Positions 6,188-13,421 of a stretch of 24,249 bases of DNA are shown here, one piece after another. Every line of letters begins with the position of its first letter. The stretch's first letter is position 1. The notes under the pieces were generated by a model. It was not told the origin of the DNA. It ran no database searches and saw only the letters and a list, made by a program, of their open reading frames with translations. The position numbers and the translations under genes are program-made. The DNA comes from a virus. The stretch lies in the IMG/VR virus record IMGVR_UViG_3300026078_000087, positions 1-24,249 of that record; one strand, written 5' to 3'.

Positions 6188-8070
6188 ATTGTCTGGATTC
6201 AACGACGGGCGAAAACTTCGCCCTGTATCACGGTGATTGCGTCGAGGTATTGCGCGGGCTGCCGGCGTCGAGTGTCGATTATTCGATCTTCTCGCCGCCG
6301 TTCGCGAGCTTGTACACGTACTCAAATAGCCCGCGCGACATGGGCAACGTGCGCAACGATGCGGAGTTTTTCGCGCATTTCGCGCACCTGATTGTAGAGC
6401 TTCGCCGAGTGATGAAGCCGGGGCGCAACGTTTCGTTTCACTGCATGTTGATGCCGACGAGCAAGGAGCGCGACGGCTATATCGGACTGAAAGACTTTCG
6501 CGGGGATCTGATTCGCGCATTTCAGGCGCAAGGATTCATCTATGCGAGCGAAGTCTGTATCTGGAAAGACCCGGTTACGGCAATGCAACGCACCAAGGCA
6601 TTAGGACTGCTGCATAAGACCGTGCGCGGCAACGCGGCCATGTCGCGGCAGGGCATTCCTGACTATCTCGTGACGATGCGCGCGCCAGGTGAGCAGATCG
6701 ACCGCGTGACGCATGGCGAAGATTACCCGGTAGACAAATGGCAGAAAGTCGCCTCGCCCGTTTGGACGGATATTGATCCCTCGGACACGCTGCAATATCG
6801 CAGCGCTCGCGAGCATGACGACGAAAGACACATATGCCTAGCCGCTGGCTCGCTGGTGCTGACGCGCGAGCATGGCTATTTGGAGATCGAGGAAGTTGAG
6901 CCAGGTGACCATGTGCTGACCCACATGGGGCGGTGGAAGCCTGTTCTGGCGAAACGTTGCAATGGGATCGCCGAGACAGTGCGAGTCTGTGCGCAAGGCG
7001 TTGCCGATCTTCGAGTGACGCCGGATCACAAACTATGGACACGCATCGCTGATGGTTCAAGGCCCAAAGAAAAGTCGAAACGAACTGACCCCGCATGGGC
7101 GGAGGCGCGGACTGTGCTCGGGTCATATTTGAATCAACAGTTGCCACCGGAAGAGGAAAGCGAACTCACCGAGGATGAATGGTGGATTGTTGGCCGATGG
7201 CTGGGCGACGGCCATAGGGGCGGTCACCGTCGAAGTGGGCTGCGTGGTGGGTTTGGGCAGTTCTATATTTCTTGTTCGCACACGGAAGCCCCCGAACTAT
7301 TGGCAAGACTCGGCAAGTATGCGGGGTATGCCGCAAAAGTAACGGCGACTCAGATCGCGCTCGTTGGCCTGCGTGAAGTGGTCCGCGACGTTCTCAATCG
7401 CTGTGGTGAAGGTGCCTACAACAAGCGACTTCCCGGCGAAGCCGTCACGCTTTGCCCCGAAAAAGCAGAGGCGCTGCTCGCGGGGTATTTGTCGGCAGAT
7501 GGTCACTACGTCGAATCACACGACAGGGTGATGGCGTCATCCGTGTCTCGCGGCCTTTTGCTCGGCATGTCAATGCTTGCGCAGCGCGCGAGGTCCGTTG
7601 TTGCAAGCGTCTATGCAGGGCGCCCAGGGCGTGACGGGGAGATTGAAGGCCGGGCAGTTGCGATGCGGCAAGACTGGATTTACAGCTTCAGAAACTCCGA
7701 TGGCAAGAAGAAATCCGGATGGATTGACGCGCTCGGGGCTTGGAAAAAGGTTCGCAAGATTGAGGAAGTCGGCGAGGCCGAGGTCTGGGACTTGCAAGTT
7801 GAAGGGGATTCATCTTTCACAGCCGAAGGCGCGATCGTTCACAACTGCCCGTTGCAGCTTGAAGTAATCCGGCGCGGAATCGATCTATGGACGAATCCCG
7901 GCGACGTGGTGCTGTCGCCGTTCGCCGGCATCGGCTCTGAGCTTTACGTCGCGCTGCAAATGGGCCGCAAGGCTGTGGGCGCGGAACTGAAGGCGAGTTA
8001 TTACCGGCAAGCCGCACTGAATCTCGCCGCCGCGAACAATCAATCCGACATGTTCGGAGCCGCCGCATGA
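6184..8070 (+). CDS. DNA methyltransferase interrupted by an intein
   Basis: This 628-aa product is a SAM-dependent DNA methyltransferase split by an intein. The N-extein (residues 1-217) has the catalytic motif IV SPPF (37-40), as in beta-type N4-cytosine/N6-adenine enzymes. The C-extein (555-628) begins CPLQLEVI and carries the SAM-binding motif SPFAGIGSE (578-586). The intein occupies residues 218-554; without it the enzyme is 291 aa, a normal length. The motif order IV before I fits the beta class. The SPP variant favours N4-cytosine modification, though this is not certain. With no restriction partner seen, it probably protects phage DNA. It overlaps the helicase gene by ATGA. Confidence 0.9.
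   Translation: MNCLDSTTGENFALYHGDCVEVLRGLPASSVDYSIFSPPFASLYTYSNSPRDMGNVRNDAEFFAHFAHLIVELRRVMKPGRNVSFHCMLMPTSKERDGYIGLKDFRGDLIRAFQAQGFIYASEVCIWKDPVTAMQRTKALGLLHKTVRGNAAMSRQGIPDYLVTMRAPGEQIDRVTHGEDYPVDKWQKVASPVWTDIDPSDTLQYRSAREHDDERHICLAAGSLVLTREHGYLEIEEVEPGDHVLTHMGRWKPVLAKRCNGIAETVRVCAQGVADLRVTPDHKLWTRIADGSRPKEKSKRTDPAWAEARTVLGSYLNQQLPPEEESELTEDEWWIVGRWLGDGHRGGHRRSGLRGGFGQFYISCSHTEAPELLARLGKYAGYAAKVTATQIALVGLREVVRDVLNRCGEGAYNKRLPGEAVTLCPEKAEALLAGYLSADGHYVESHDRVMASSVSRGLLLGMSMLAQRARSVVASVYAGRPGRDGEIEGRAVAMRQDWIYSFRNSDGKKKSGWIDALGAWKKVRKIEEVGEAEVWDLQVEGDSSFTAEGAIVHNCPLQLEVIRRGIDLWTNPGDVVLSPFAGIGSELYVALQMGRKAVGAELKASYYRQAALNLAAANNQSDMFGAAA
6835..7845 (+). mobile_element. Intein with LAGLIDADG homing endonuclease
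   Basis: The 337-residue insertion starts with Cys in block A (CLAAGSLVLTREHGYLEIEE) and ends in block G VHN followed by Cys of the C-extein. Block B is TPDHK (T279, H282 of the precursor). Block F is VWDLQVEGDSSFTAEGAIVHN-like. Between them lie two dodecapeptide-type motifs, WWIVGRWLGDG (about 333-343) and LLAGYLSADG (431-440), so it is a homing, full-size intein. All splicing residues seem intact: Cys1, TxxH, penultimate His, terminal Asn and Cys+1. The joined exteins read DERHI-CPLQLE, a conserved methyltransferase sequence. Active splicing and homing are inferred. Confidence 0.92.
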
Positions 8071-8252
8071 CCGACTTCGACACCTTGGAACGCGCGGCCA
8101 GGAAGCTATGCGAGCAACGCCACGGCGCAGGATCATGGAACACGAAGCATCGCAAGCGCGCAGCCTATCGGCGCATGGCGGATCGCATGCTATCGCTGGC
8201 GACAGCGGATGCGTTCATGGCGATCTTTGGACTCAAGCGGGTGACGAAATGA
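8067..8252 (+). CDS. Small basic hypothetical protein
   Basis: 61 aa, ATGA overlap on both sides. It is rich in Arg, Lys and Ala and probably all-helical (ERAARKLCEQRHGAGSW, RKRAAYRRMADRML). No family recognised; may bind nucleic acid. Confidence 0.55.
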   Translation: MTDFDTLERAARKLCEQRHGAGSWNTKHRKRAAYRRMADRMLSLATADAFMAIFGLKRVTK

Positions 8253-8695
8253 CCTTCCGCCGCGCCATAGGAAATCCAACGGCTCGCCAGCAAGAGGAAC
8301 AGGACCGGATTCGCGCAGTCGGTTGTATCGCGTGCCTCATGCGCCGAGTTAACGGCCAGAACGCGCCGCTTCATACGCCAGCCGAGATTCACCACATCAC
8401 GCGCAACGGTATGCAGATGGGGCAGGACTTCGTGCTGCCGCTTTGCCAATTTCATCACCGCAGCCAAATCTTCACTGACACGCTCAGCACCGCCGAAGCA
8501 TGCCGCCGCGAGCTTGGCCCATCGCTCGCCGAAGGATCGAAAGCATTCTTCGCGCACTTCGGCAGCGACCAGACGTTGCTTGACCTATCCAGGTGGATCG
8601 CGGGGTTGCCGCCTATCGCTATTCCTAACAAGGCGCAGCGCAAGCCAAGGGGCAGCACGCGCAGCCCGGCGAAGATGTTGGGGAGGGTGGCATGA
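8249..8695 (+). CDS. Ref-like HNH nuclease
   Basis: The ATG at 8249 gives 148 aa. It has a CIAC knuckle near residue 27, the motif EIHHITRNGMQMGQDFVLPLC (His pair) and FHHRSQIF, which together form a beta-beta-metal HNH fold like P1 Ref and similar phage recombination-associated nucleases. Ref cuts DNA bound by RecA and helps recombination. It sits between the methyltransferase block and a possible NinB-like gene, as in the nin-type regions of lambdoid phages. Family assignment is moderately firm, function less so. Confidence 0.7.
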   Translation: MTFRRAIGNPTARQQEEQDRIRAVGCIACLMRRVNGQNAPLHTPAEIHHITRNGMQMGQDFVLPLCQFHHRSQIFTDTLSTAEACRRELGPSLAEGSKAFFAHFGSDQTLLDLSRWIAGLPPIAIPNKAQRKPRGSTRSPAKMLGRVA

Positions 8696-9150
8696 GCACT
8701 TGTTTCTACCTCCACAAAAATGACACCAACAGACCGATGGTGCTCGCGACTGCTCACGAGTTCCTTGATCGACTCCCGGATACGAAATCGTGGGAAATCG
8801 AGGTCACAATTTTCAGGAAGCCGCGAACCGATAAGCAGCGCAAAGCGCTATTCGCCGCTGCGTATGGACCGATCATGGAGCACATGGGCTTGCGCGGCAA
8901 TGACGACAAGGAAGACTTGCACGCCTTTTTCTGCGGAGAGTATTGGGGCTGGCATTCGCAACTGAAGAATAAACCGATACGGACGACAACCAAAAACGAG
9001 CGCGGAGTGCGTGACGAAATCAGTGTCTCGCAAGCGTTGGACTTTTACGCGTTCATTCAACAGCGCGCCATCGAGAACGGCGTTTTTGTTCCGGACCCGG
9101 ACCCGTTCTGGCGTGAAACGGCACAAAACGAAGCGAGGAGAGCAGCATGA
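8692..9150 (+). CDS. Possible NinB/Orf-like recombination protein
   Basis: 152 aa, joined by ATGA to the Ref-like gene. The region FRKPRTDKQRKALFAAAYGPI, then DDKEDLHAFFCGEYWGWH and LDFYAFIQQRAIENGV resembles small phage recombination proteins of the NinB/Orf type, with the characteristic start (R-T-x-x-Q near residue 43). NinB binds single-stranded DNA and loads recombinase. The match is by eye and position only. Confidence 0.45.
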   Translation: MSTCFYLHKNDTNRPMVLATAHEFLDRLPDTKSWEIEVTIFRKPRTDKQRKALFAAAYGPIMEHMGLRGNDDKEDLHAFFCGEYWGWHSQLKNKPIRTTTKNERGVRDEISVSQALDFYAFIQQRAIENGVFVPDPDPFWRETAQNEARRAA

Positions 9151-9227
9151 CCATTAGCCGATATTTTGAATGGCTTCGCAGGGCAGCACTTCGCACGCAG
9201 AGCAAGGTAGTCAAGAGGAAAGCCTGA
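9147..9227 (+). CDS. Tiny basic peptide
   Basis: A 26-codon frame starts in an ATGA overlap with the previous stop and its TGA overlaps the next ATG (TGATG), matching the pattern of the operon. The peptide is Arg/Lys rich. It may only couple translation. Confidence 0.35.
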   Translation: MTISRYFEWLRRAALRTQSKVVKRKA

Positions 9228-9415
9228 TGGTAGATATTTCAAAATGCAATACGCAGTCTTGCCCATCGCGGCTGGAGTGTTACCGATTCACCGCGCCAGC
9301 TGGGCCGATGCGGCAATCCTATTCGGACTTCGATGCGGTGCGAAATGGCGCGAATGTGTGCGAGTACTTTATTCCCGTTTCGGCAGTGCTGGAACGGGAC
9401 AGTGGAGGAAATTGA
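9227..9415 (+). CDS. Small Cys-rich protein
   Basis: 62 aa. Four cysteines in C-x4-C-x5-C ... C spacing (KCNTQSCPSRLECYRF and NVCEYF) suggest a zinc-binding mini-domain, a type common in proteobacterial phages upstream of recombination or late genes. No function assigned. Start overlaps the preceding TGA. Confidence 0.6.
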   Translation: MVDISKCNTQSCPSRLECYRFTAPAGPMRQSYSDFDAVRNGANVCEYFIPVSAVLERDSGGN

Positions 9416-9417
9416 AC

Positions 9418-9669
9418 ATGGGAATGGCAGAACGCAGAAGGTTGCGGGAAGTCGTGGCCACGCTACGACAGAATCGCAGGACGCGCCTTGATCGCATGCC
9501 CGAGGAAACGGCGCAGGAGTACATCGACCATTACGACGCCTACGGATGGGAGCACTTCACGCGCGAACATTGCCCCGCGCATCTGTATACCGAGGTCGAG
9601 GCGCGGTTTATGGCGACGGCATACGTCGATTTCGCGCTATCTCAGAATGGGCTAAGGAGGGCGGCATGA
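9418..9669 (+). CDS. Hypothetical protein
   Basis: 83 aa from ATG 9418 with a strong Shine-Dalgarno (GGAGG in AGTGGAGGAAATTGAAC). It is charged, mostly helical, with an aromatic middle (DHYDAYGWEHFTREHC). No family recognised. It is the last gene before the first recoded gene, and its TGA overlaps that gene's ATG. Confidence 0.65.
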   Translation: MGMAERRRLREVVATLRQNRRTRLDRMPEETAQEYIDHYDAYGWEHFTREHCPAHLYTEVEARFMATAYVDFALSQNGLRRAA

Positions 9670-9968
9670 GACGCGCAGCGCGACGAGATACCAATCATGC
9701 CTAGATCGTTGCTGCACTACGCAGCCTTGGCGTACTCGTGATCGACACCGCCAGTGCTGGCGATGGCATGACGGATTTGGTCTGTATCTGGCGAGGTCGC
9801 GTGGAGCTAGTGGAAATAAAGGATGGTGAAAAATCAGCGTCGCGTCGAAAGCTGACACCAGCGCAGGTATTGCTACATGGCGAGGCATTGCAAAGGGGAT
9901 ACAAGATGCATGTTGTCGAATCGGTGGAGCAGGCGCTTGCGGTGTTTGGCGCGAGGGTTGCGGTATGA
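9666..9968 (+). CDS. VRR-type nuclease, recoded (1 internal TAG)
   Basis: Read with TAG as Gln, this is a 100-aa protein; the TAG is codon 13 (9702-9704). The fold matches the small VRR-NUC Holliday-junction resolvase family: an N-terminal helix (QIVAALRSLGVLVIDT), acidic DGMTDLVCIWRGRVELVEIKDG (D...E-x-K catalytic pattern) and a helix with KLTPAQVLLHGEAL. The N-terminal helix before the TAG is needed for the fold, so the TAG is read through or the protein fails. The next downstream in-frame ATG (or GTG 9738) would remove this helix. This is the first gene in the window to carry an in-frame TAG. Confidence 0.75.
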
Positions 9969-10318
9969 GCTATTGCCGTTGGTCGAGTGATGATTTTCAA
10001 TGTGATGTTTACGTCTACGAAGACTGCCGCGGCGGATTCACGACCCATGTTGCTGGGTCACGCCCGGTCTTCGCTGAGCCATTGCCTCCGAAAATTGATT
10101 CACGCACAGATTTCTCAGCGTGGTTTGCGCGTGGTGCTGTGGTGCGCAAGATGCTAAAAACTGCGGGACGGGAGTTCATCGATCTTCCCCATGATGGCGA
10201 AACATTCAACGACGCGACGGCGGCACTATGCGCTGATCGTCTCGAAACACTTCGGAGGATGGGCTACAACGTTCCGCAACGCGCGATCGATGCGCTGCGC
10301 GAGGAAGCCGCCGCATGA
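9965..10318 (+). CDS. Phage hypothetical protein (SYCRWSSDDFQCDVY type)
   Basis: 117 aa, ATGA overlap with the nuclease. It begins with MSYCRWSSDDFQCDVYVYED, a start seen in many small phage proteins of unknown function; then a soluble mixed alpha/beta domain and RRMGYNVPQRAIDALREEAA at the end. No TAG. Function unknown. Confidence 0.7.
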   Translation: MSYCRWSSDDFQCDVYVYEDCRGGFTTHVAGSRPVFAEPLPPKIDSRTDFSAWFARGAVVRKMLKTAGREFIDLPHDGETFNDATAALCADRLETLRRMGYNVPQRAIDALREEAAA

Positions 10319-10584
10319 TCTTCCTGCAAGACGGCCTGATCGAGTTCTGCATGTCCCAGGGCGCCAGCAGGGCGCTGGCGGCCGATTTGGCGAATGAGCT
10401 TGCCGATAAACTAGCGCGCGCGATTGAGACTGAGCGCCGAAATCAGAACATTGCCGATTTGTTCGCGCGGGGCAAAAGTTACGGCTATATCGCCAGAAAG
10501 GAGGGGTGCAGTAAATCGACTGCGCACGACGTAATCAAGAAAACGTTCGGAACTTAGATTCAATCCGAACGCCATACGCGATAA
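10315..10584 (+). CDS. Helix-turn-helix regulator (TAG at codon 81)
   Basis: Read to the TAA this is 89 aa; a TAG at 10555-10557 (codon 81) would instead end it at 80 aa. The N-terminal half is amphipathic helix (ALAADLANELADKLARAI). The C-terminal half is a Mor-like HTH (DLFARGKSYGYIARKEGCSK, STAHDVIKKTF). Mor and related proteins activate late or middle promoters. Because the HTH ends before the TAG, this is the one gene where TAG as a stop would still give a complete domain, so readthrough here is uncertain. Regulation of the late genes is a plausible role. Confidence 0.65.
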
Positions 10585-10593
10585 CCTGAAATT

Positions 10594-10779
10594 ATGGACA
10601 AACGTAAAAGTGGAAAATAGATCGGGATGCGCGGCGATATCTTGCCCGACGGCATTTGCCACGACCCGGACTGGATGGGCGGCTACGACGAGGCGCAGGA
10701 ACTGAATTTCGGTGAAGCGCCGCGCGGCATCCGATTGGAACGGCGACAACTTGAGGCGCTTGTTGAATACGGCGACTAA
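10594..10779 (+). CDS. Small hypothetical protein, recoded (TAG at codon 9)
   Basis: From ATG 10594 with TAG 10618-10620 read as Gln it encodes 61 aa, ending in TAA that overlaps the ATG of the HNH gene. An alternative start at ATG 10627 avoids the TAG and gives 50 aa. No family recognised; acidic, with GICHDPDWMGGYDEAQEL. Confidence 0.45.
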
Positions 10780-11276
10780 TGACAGAACACGCAGGTACAG
10801 CTTCAGGAGTTCCGGTGTATATGGAACACATATCCCAGCCAGACCCGGCCTGCGCCCCCGATTCGAAGTATCTGAGGTACAGAGAAGCAAATAGAGAGTT
10901 GCTGCGCGCCAAGTCTAGGCAGCGGTATGCCGAAAATCCCGAACGGCATCGCGCGTCAACTCTTGCATGGAAGATGGCAAATCTAGAGCGCCTGCGCAAG
11001 ATAAAAAGCGCATACCAGAAAGCAAACAAAGAAAAATGCGCTGCTGCTACTGCCGGGCGTAAGGCAATTAAAATGCATGCGTGCCCGTCATGGGCTGAAG
11101 CCGAGATTATAGAACTGATCTACTCCGAAGCCGCACATCGTGGTATGCATGTAGATCACATAATTCCCTTGTAGGGCAAAACGGTGTGCGGCCTCCATGT
11201 CCATACCAATATGTAGCTCCTAACAAAAATGCAAAACATTAGTAAGGGGAACAGGTTCACGCCATATGCGGCGTAA
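10779..11276 (+). CDS. HNH endonuclease, recoded (2 internal TAGs)
   Basis: Starting at ATG 10779 and reading TAG 11172-11174 (codon 132) and 11214-11216 (codon 146) as Gln gives a 165-aa protein ending in TAA. Its C-terminal domain then reads VDHIIPL-Q-GKTVCGLHVHTNM-Q-LL followed by N and K residues. That is the conserved DHIxPLxGxxVCGLHxxxNLQ motif of phage HNH endonucleases, where a Gln is normal at the position after N-x. Residues 30-105 are basic and helical (KYLRYREANRELLRAKSR), a typical DNA-binding stretch. Stopping at the first TAG would lose the second half of the nuclease motif. This is one of the strongest sites showing TAG means Gln. Confidence 0.88.
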
Positions 11277-11280
11277 ACAA

Positions 11281-11700
11281 ACATCGGCGGCAGCAGAACA
11301 TTAACGGCCAAATGGGTAGCACCCTCTGGCGGGGTCGGGAGACTGGCGCAAAGCTAGACGTAACCCTGAAAACCCGATGCTGTAAAGGTGGCGCGTCATC
11401 GTCCCGCCGATTTGTATAGGAAAGTCGGGAATTTGCGACATATCGCCGAAATGTGTATCGAAAACGGCGAAAGTTGAGCATTTCCAACTTGTGAATCGCG
11501 GGCACTGATTGTGGCCCGCAAACCCTCCCCCGGTAGGGCTCGGACAACCGGAAACTGTGTCGTAACAGTCCTCGCCGGGAGCTGACCCCGGCAACAATCC
11601 AAAGCTGATCGTCCATGCGGCGAAACAGTTACGGCCTCGCGAAATGCGGGGCTAGGAATTTGCGGAGTGCGCGGTGCTGACGCGCCAATCATGTGAGCGA
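11281..11700 (+). ncRNA. Candidate large structured phage RNA
   Basis: No convincing protein frame occurs here, but at least eight perfect hairpins are packed into about 370 nt. Examples: CCGATTT/AAAGTCGG (11407-11428), TCGCCG/CGGCGA (11443-11470), AAGTTG/CAACTT (11471-11490), GCGGGC/GCCCGC (11498-11519), ACTGT/ACAGT (11554-11569), CCGGG/CCCGG (11575-11591), GCCTCGC/GCGGGGC around a GAAAT loop (11634-11652) and GCGCG/CGCGC (11669-11685). Longer pairings such as GGCGGG/CCCGCC (11328-11408) and TCGGG/CCCGA (11335-11377) are possible. It lies just after an HNH gene and just before a tRNA-like element. Large phage RNAs of the GOLLD or ROOL kind occur in similar places near tRNAs; I cannot assign a class. 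Strand follows the flanking genes. Confidence 0.45.
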
Positions 11701-11716
11701 GACTGAAACGGGTGTC

Positions 11717-11820
11717 GGGTCAGGGCAGGTTTGCTGAGCGATGCGGTTCCGAATTTGTCGTTCTAGATAAGACATAGGCGGATAGCAGGACTCGCCGGTT
11801 CGATTCCGGTCTGATCCTAC
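11717..11820 (+). tRNA. tRNA-like element, possibly degenerate or nonstandard
   Basis: The 3' part is convincing: T-stem GCCGG, loop TTCGATT, CCGGT (11794-11810), followed by CTGATCC. That strand pairs with GGGTCAG at 11717-11723 over seven positions with one G-U. About 101 nt separate the acceptor ends, long even for a Ser/Leu-type tRNA. The middle holds TGTCGTTCTAGATAAGACA (11756-11774), an imperfect anticodon-like arm. Depending on pairing the anticodon would be TAG (Leu) or CTA (amber), with a mismatched stem. The D-arm is unclear. Could be a tRNA domain within the preceding ncRNA. Confidence 0.35.
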
Positions 11821-11835
11821 GTTCAATGTAAAACG

Positions 11836-11886
11836 CGGCGTTGATACCACGCCGATTGCCACAAAGCCGGAACTAACAGCACCGGC
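11836..11886 (+). other. Two hairpins in the 5' leader of the next gene
   Basis: CGGCGT/ACGCCG (11836-11841 with 11849-11854) and GCCGG/CCGGC (11866-11870 with 11882-11886) lie between the tRNA-like element and the GTG at 11923. Neither has a U-run, so they may be processing or structural elements rather than terminators. I see no clear promoter in 11887-11922. Confidence 0.35.
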
Positions 11887-11922
11887 CCGCAAATAAATTC
11901 AACCTTTCGCGGAGACGGCGAA

Positions 11923-12144
11923 GTGAGTAACCCAATGAAGGGCCTTGTGATCGCGATTGCGACCGAATGCCTAGTGAGCATCTTCTTTGCAGTCCTCAAG
12001 CTGACCGGATTTGTCGATTGGGGCTGGGCCATCGTGACATTGCCAATTTGGATAGGGCCAGTCTTCGCAATCGCCTTCGTTATCGCGGCGCTGGCGTTCT
12101 ATGGCATCCAGCATGCGCGGGGTGTGGATATCGATCGCGCATGA
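11923..12144 (+). CDS. Small membrane protein, two TM segments
   Basis: GTG start at 11923 preceded by GGAGACGG; 73 aa. Two hydrophobic segments, about residues 5-25 (GLVIAIATECLVSIFFAVLK) and 33-58 (WAIVTLPIWIGPVFAIAFVI), with a short polar tail. It is the first gene after the RNA block and overlaps the next by ATGA. It could be a holin-like or superinfection protein; no family is certain. Confidence 0.65.
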   Translation: MSNPMKGLVIAIATECLVSIFFAVLKLTGFVDWGWAIVTLPIWIGPVFAIAFVIAALAFYGIQHARGVDIDRA

Positions 12145-12584
12145 CGGCACACGTTCGCAAGTTCGAGACTGGTGCAACGCGCGATCTCGATGCCAGCAAG
12201 CTAGATTTCGAGGGCTTCCTAAGCCCGCTAGTGCTGGCTCGGTACGCCGAATACATGCACGCCAACCGCATGACCGCAGAAGGACTGCGCGAGAGCGACA
12301 ACTGGCAGCTTGGCATACCGAAATCGGCCTACATGAAGTCCGGCTGGCGCCATCATTTCGCATGGTGGTCAGCGCATCGCGGAGAGCCGACGCACGAGGA
12401 CATCGAAACCGCCATCTGTGGAGTTCTGTTCAACGCAAGCGGCTACTTGCACGAGATTCTAAAGGCACGAGGCGCGAGCATTGGAACGCAGATCCACGAT
12501 TCACAAATCGCGAAAGATTCTGCCGATGCTGCGGTCGCTGAATTGCTACCGCCGCAGCCTGCGACGATTGCGACGGATGACTAA
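12141..12584 (+). CDS. DUF5664-like protein (possible dATP/dGTP diphosphohydrolase)
   Basis: 147 aa from ATG 12141. It contains FETGATRDLDASKLDFEGFL, then LARYAEYMHANRM and MKSGWRHHFAWWSAHRG, which fits the DUF5664 family (also named dATP/dGTP diphosphohydrolase N-terminal domain) found in many phages. Members are predicted all-helical MazG-like pyrophosphohydrolases that would act on deoxynucleotides. The C-terminus is an unstructured Ala/Pro tail. The next gene, a metallophosphatase, may belong to the same nucleotide-handling module. Enzyme activity is inferred from the family name. Confidence 0.6.
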   Translation: MTAHVRKFETGATRDLDASKLDFEGFLSPLVLARYAEYMHANRMTAEGLRESDNWQLGIPKSAYMKSGWRHHFAWWSAHRGEPTHEDIETAICGVLFNASGYLHEILKARGASIGTQIHDSQIAKDSADAAVAELLPPQPATIATDD

Positions 12585-12587
12585 GGT

Positions 12588-13421
12588 TTGAGCACCCACT
12601 ACATCCTCCCGGACACGCAAGTGCGGCCGGGGGACATCACAGACCACCTCGACTGGATCGCGCAAGACATCGTGCGCCGCAAGCCTGATGTGCTCGTATG
12701 TCTCGGTGATTGGTGGGATTTACCGAGCCTTTCATCGCATGATGCGCCGGGCTCGGCGAAGAAAGAAAACGCGAGGTTCCGCGCTGATTTGGATGCGGGA
12801 CATGCCGCGATGGCACGGTTGATGGAGCCCATCGAAAAGGAACTATCGCGAATCCAGCGCCGCAAGATCAAGCGCTGGCCGCTGCGCCAGGTTTTCATAA
12901 CCGGAAATCACGAGAACCGAGCAGATCGAATTGCGGCGAATGACCCAGTACTGACAGGCGTAGTCGGTTCGCAGCTTTGCCGAGTCGAAGAGTTCGGTTT
13001 TGAGCGTCACGAGTTTCTAGCGCCCGTAGCAATTGATGGCGTGCATTACTCGCACTACTGGCAATCATCGCATAGCGCGCGACCAATCGGCGGAACGATC
13101 GACAATCGCTTGAACAAGCTCTGCGCAAGCTTCGTGTGCGGCCACGAGCAGGGTTTGAAGTACGGCAATCGACCATTGCCAATGGGCAAGACGGTTCACG
13201 GCATTGTTGCCGGATCGTGTTACCTGGGCGTTGAGGACTATCGCGGTCCACAAGCGCGCAACGAATGGCGCGGAACTGCGGTTCTGCATGACGTTCGCGA
13301 AGGTGACTTCGAGCCCATGTTCCTGACGCTGCGGTATTTGTGCAAGGAATATGCCGGTGAAGATCTGCATTCATACATGACGAGCCGCTATCCGGATCGA
13401 GACTGGGCACATCTGCAATGA
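12588..13421 (+). CDS. Calcineurin-like metallophosphatase
   Basis: TTG start at 12588, three nt after the upstream TAA; 277 aa. Metal-binding motifs in order: LPDTQV (D near residue 9), LGDWWD (near 42), FITGNHENR (about 105-113), and a late VCGHEQG (about 185) with YSHYWQ before it. The pattern D..GD..GNHE..H..GHE is that of the metallo-dependent phosphatase superfamily, acting on nucleotides or nucleic-acid ends. Substrate not determined. Encoded beside the DUF5664 gene. No TAG is present despite being in the late half. Confidence 0.85.
   Translation: MSTHYILPDTQVRPGDITDHLDWIAQDIVRRKPDVLVCLGDWWDLPSLSSHDAPGSAKKENARFRADLDAGHAAMARLMEPIEKELSRIQRRKIKRWPLRQVFITGNHENRADRIAANDPVLTGVVGSQLCRVEEFGFERHEFLAPVAIDGVHYSHYWQSSHSARPIGGTIDNRLNKLCASFVCGHEQGLKYGNRPLPMGKTVHGIVAGSCYLGVEDYRGPQARNEWRGTAVLHDVREGDFEPMFLTLRYLCKEYAGEDLHSYMTSRYPDRDWAHLQ

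Noticed and set aside
5243-6520. 425-codon minus-strand frame over the helicase and methyltransferase
   Set aside because: Shadow frame crossing two well-supported plus-strand genes; the translated sequence shows no domain.
8692-9150. Certain assignment as NinB
   Set aside because: Similarity is suggestive but by eye only; kept as low-confidence.
11277-11716. Group I or group II intron
   Set aside because: I could not find the conserved core (P7-like pairs or a domain V hairpin) by eye; no split gene or tRNA flanks it.
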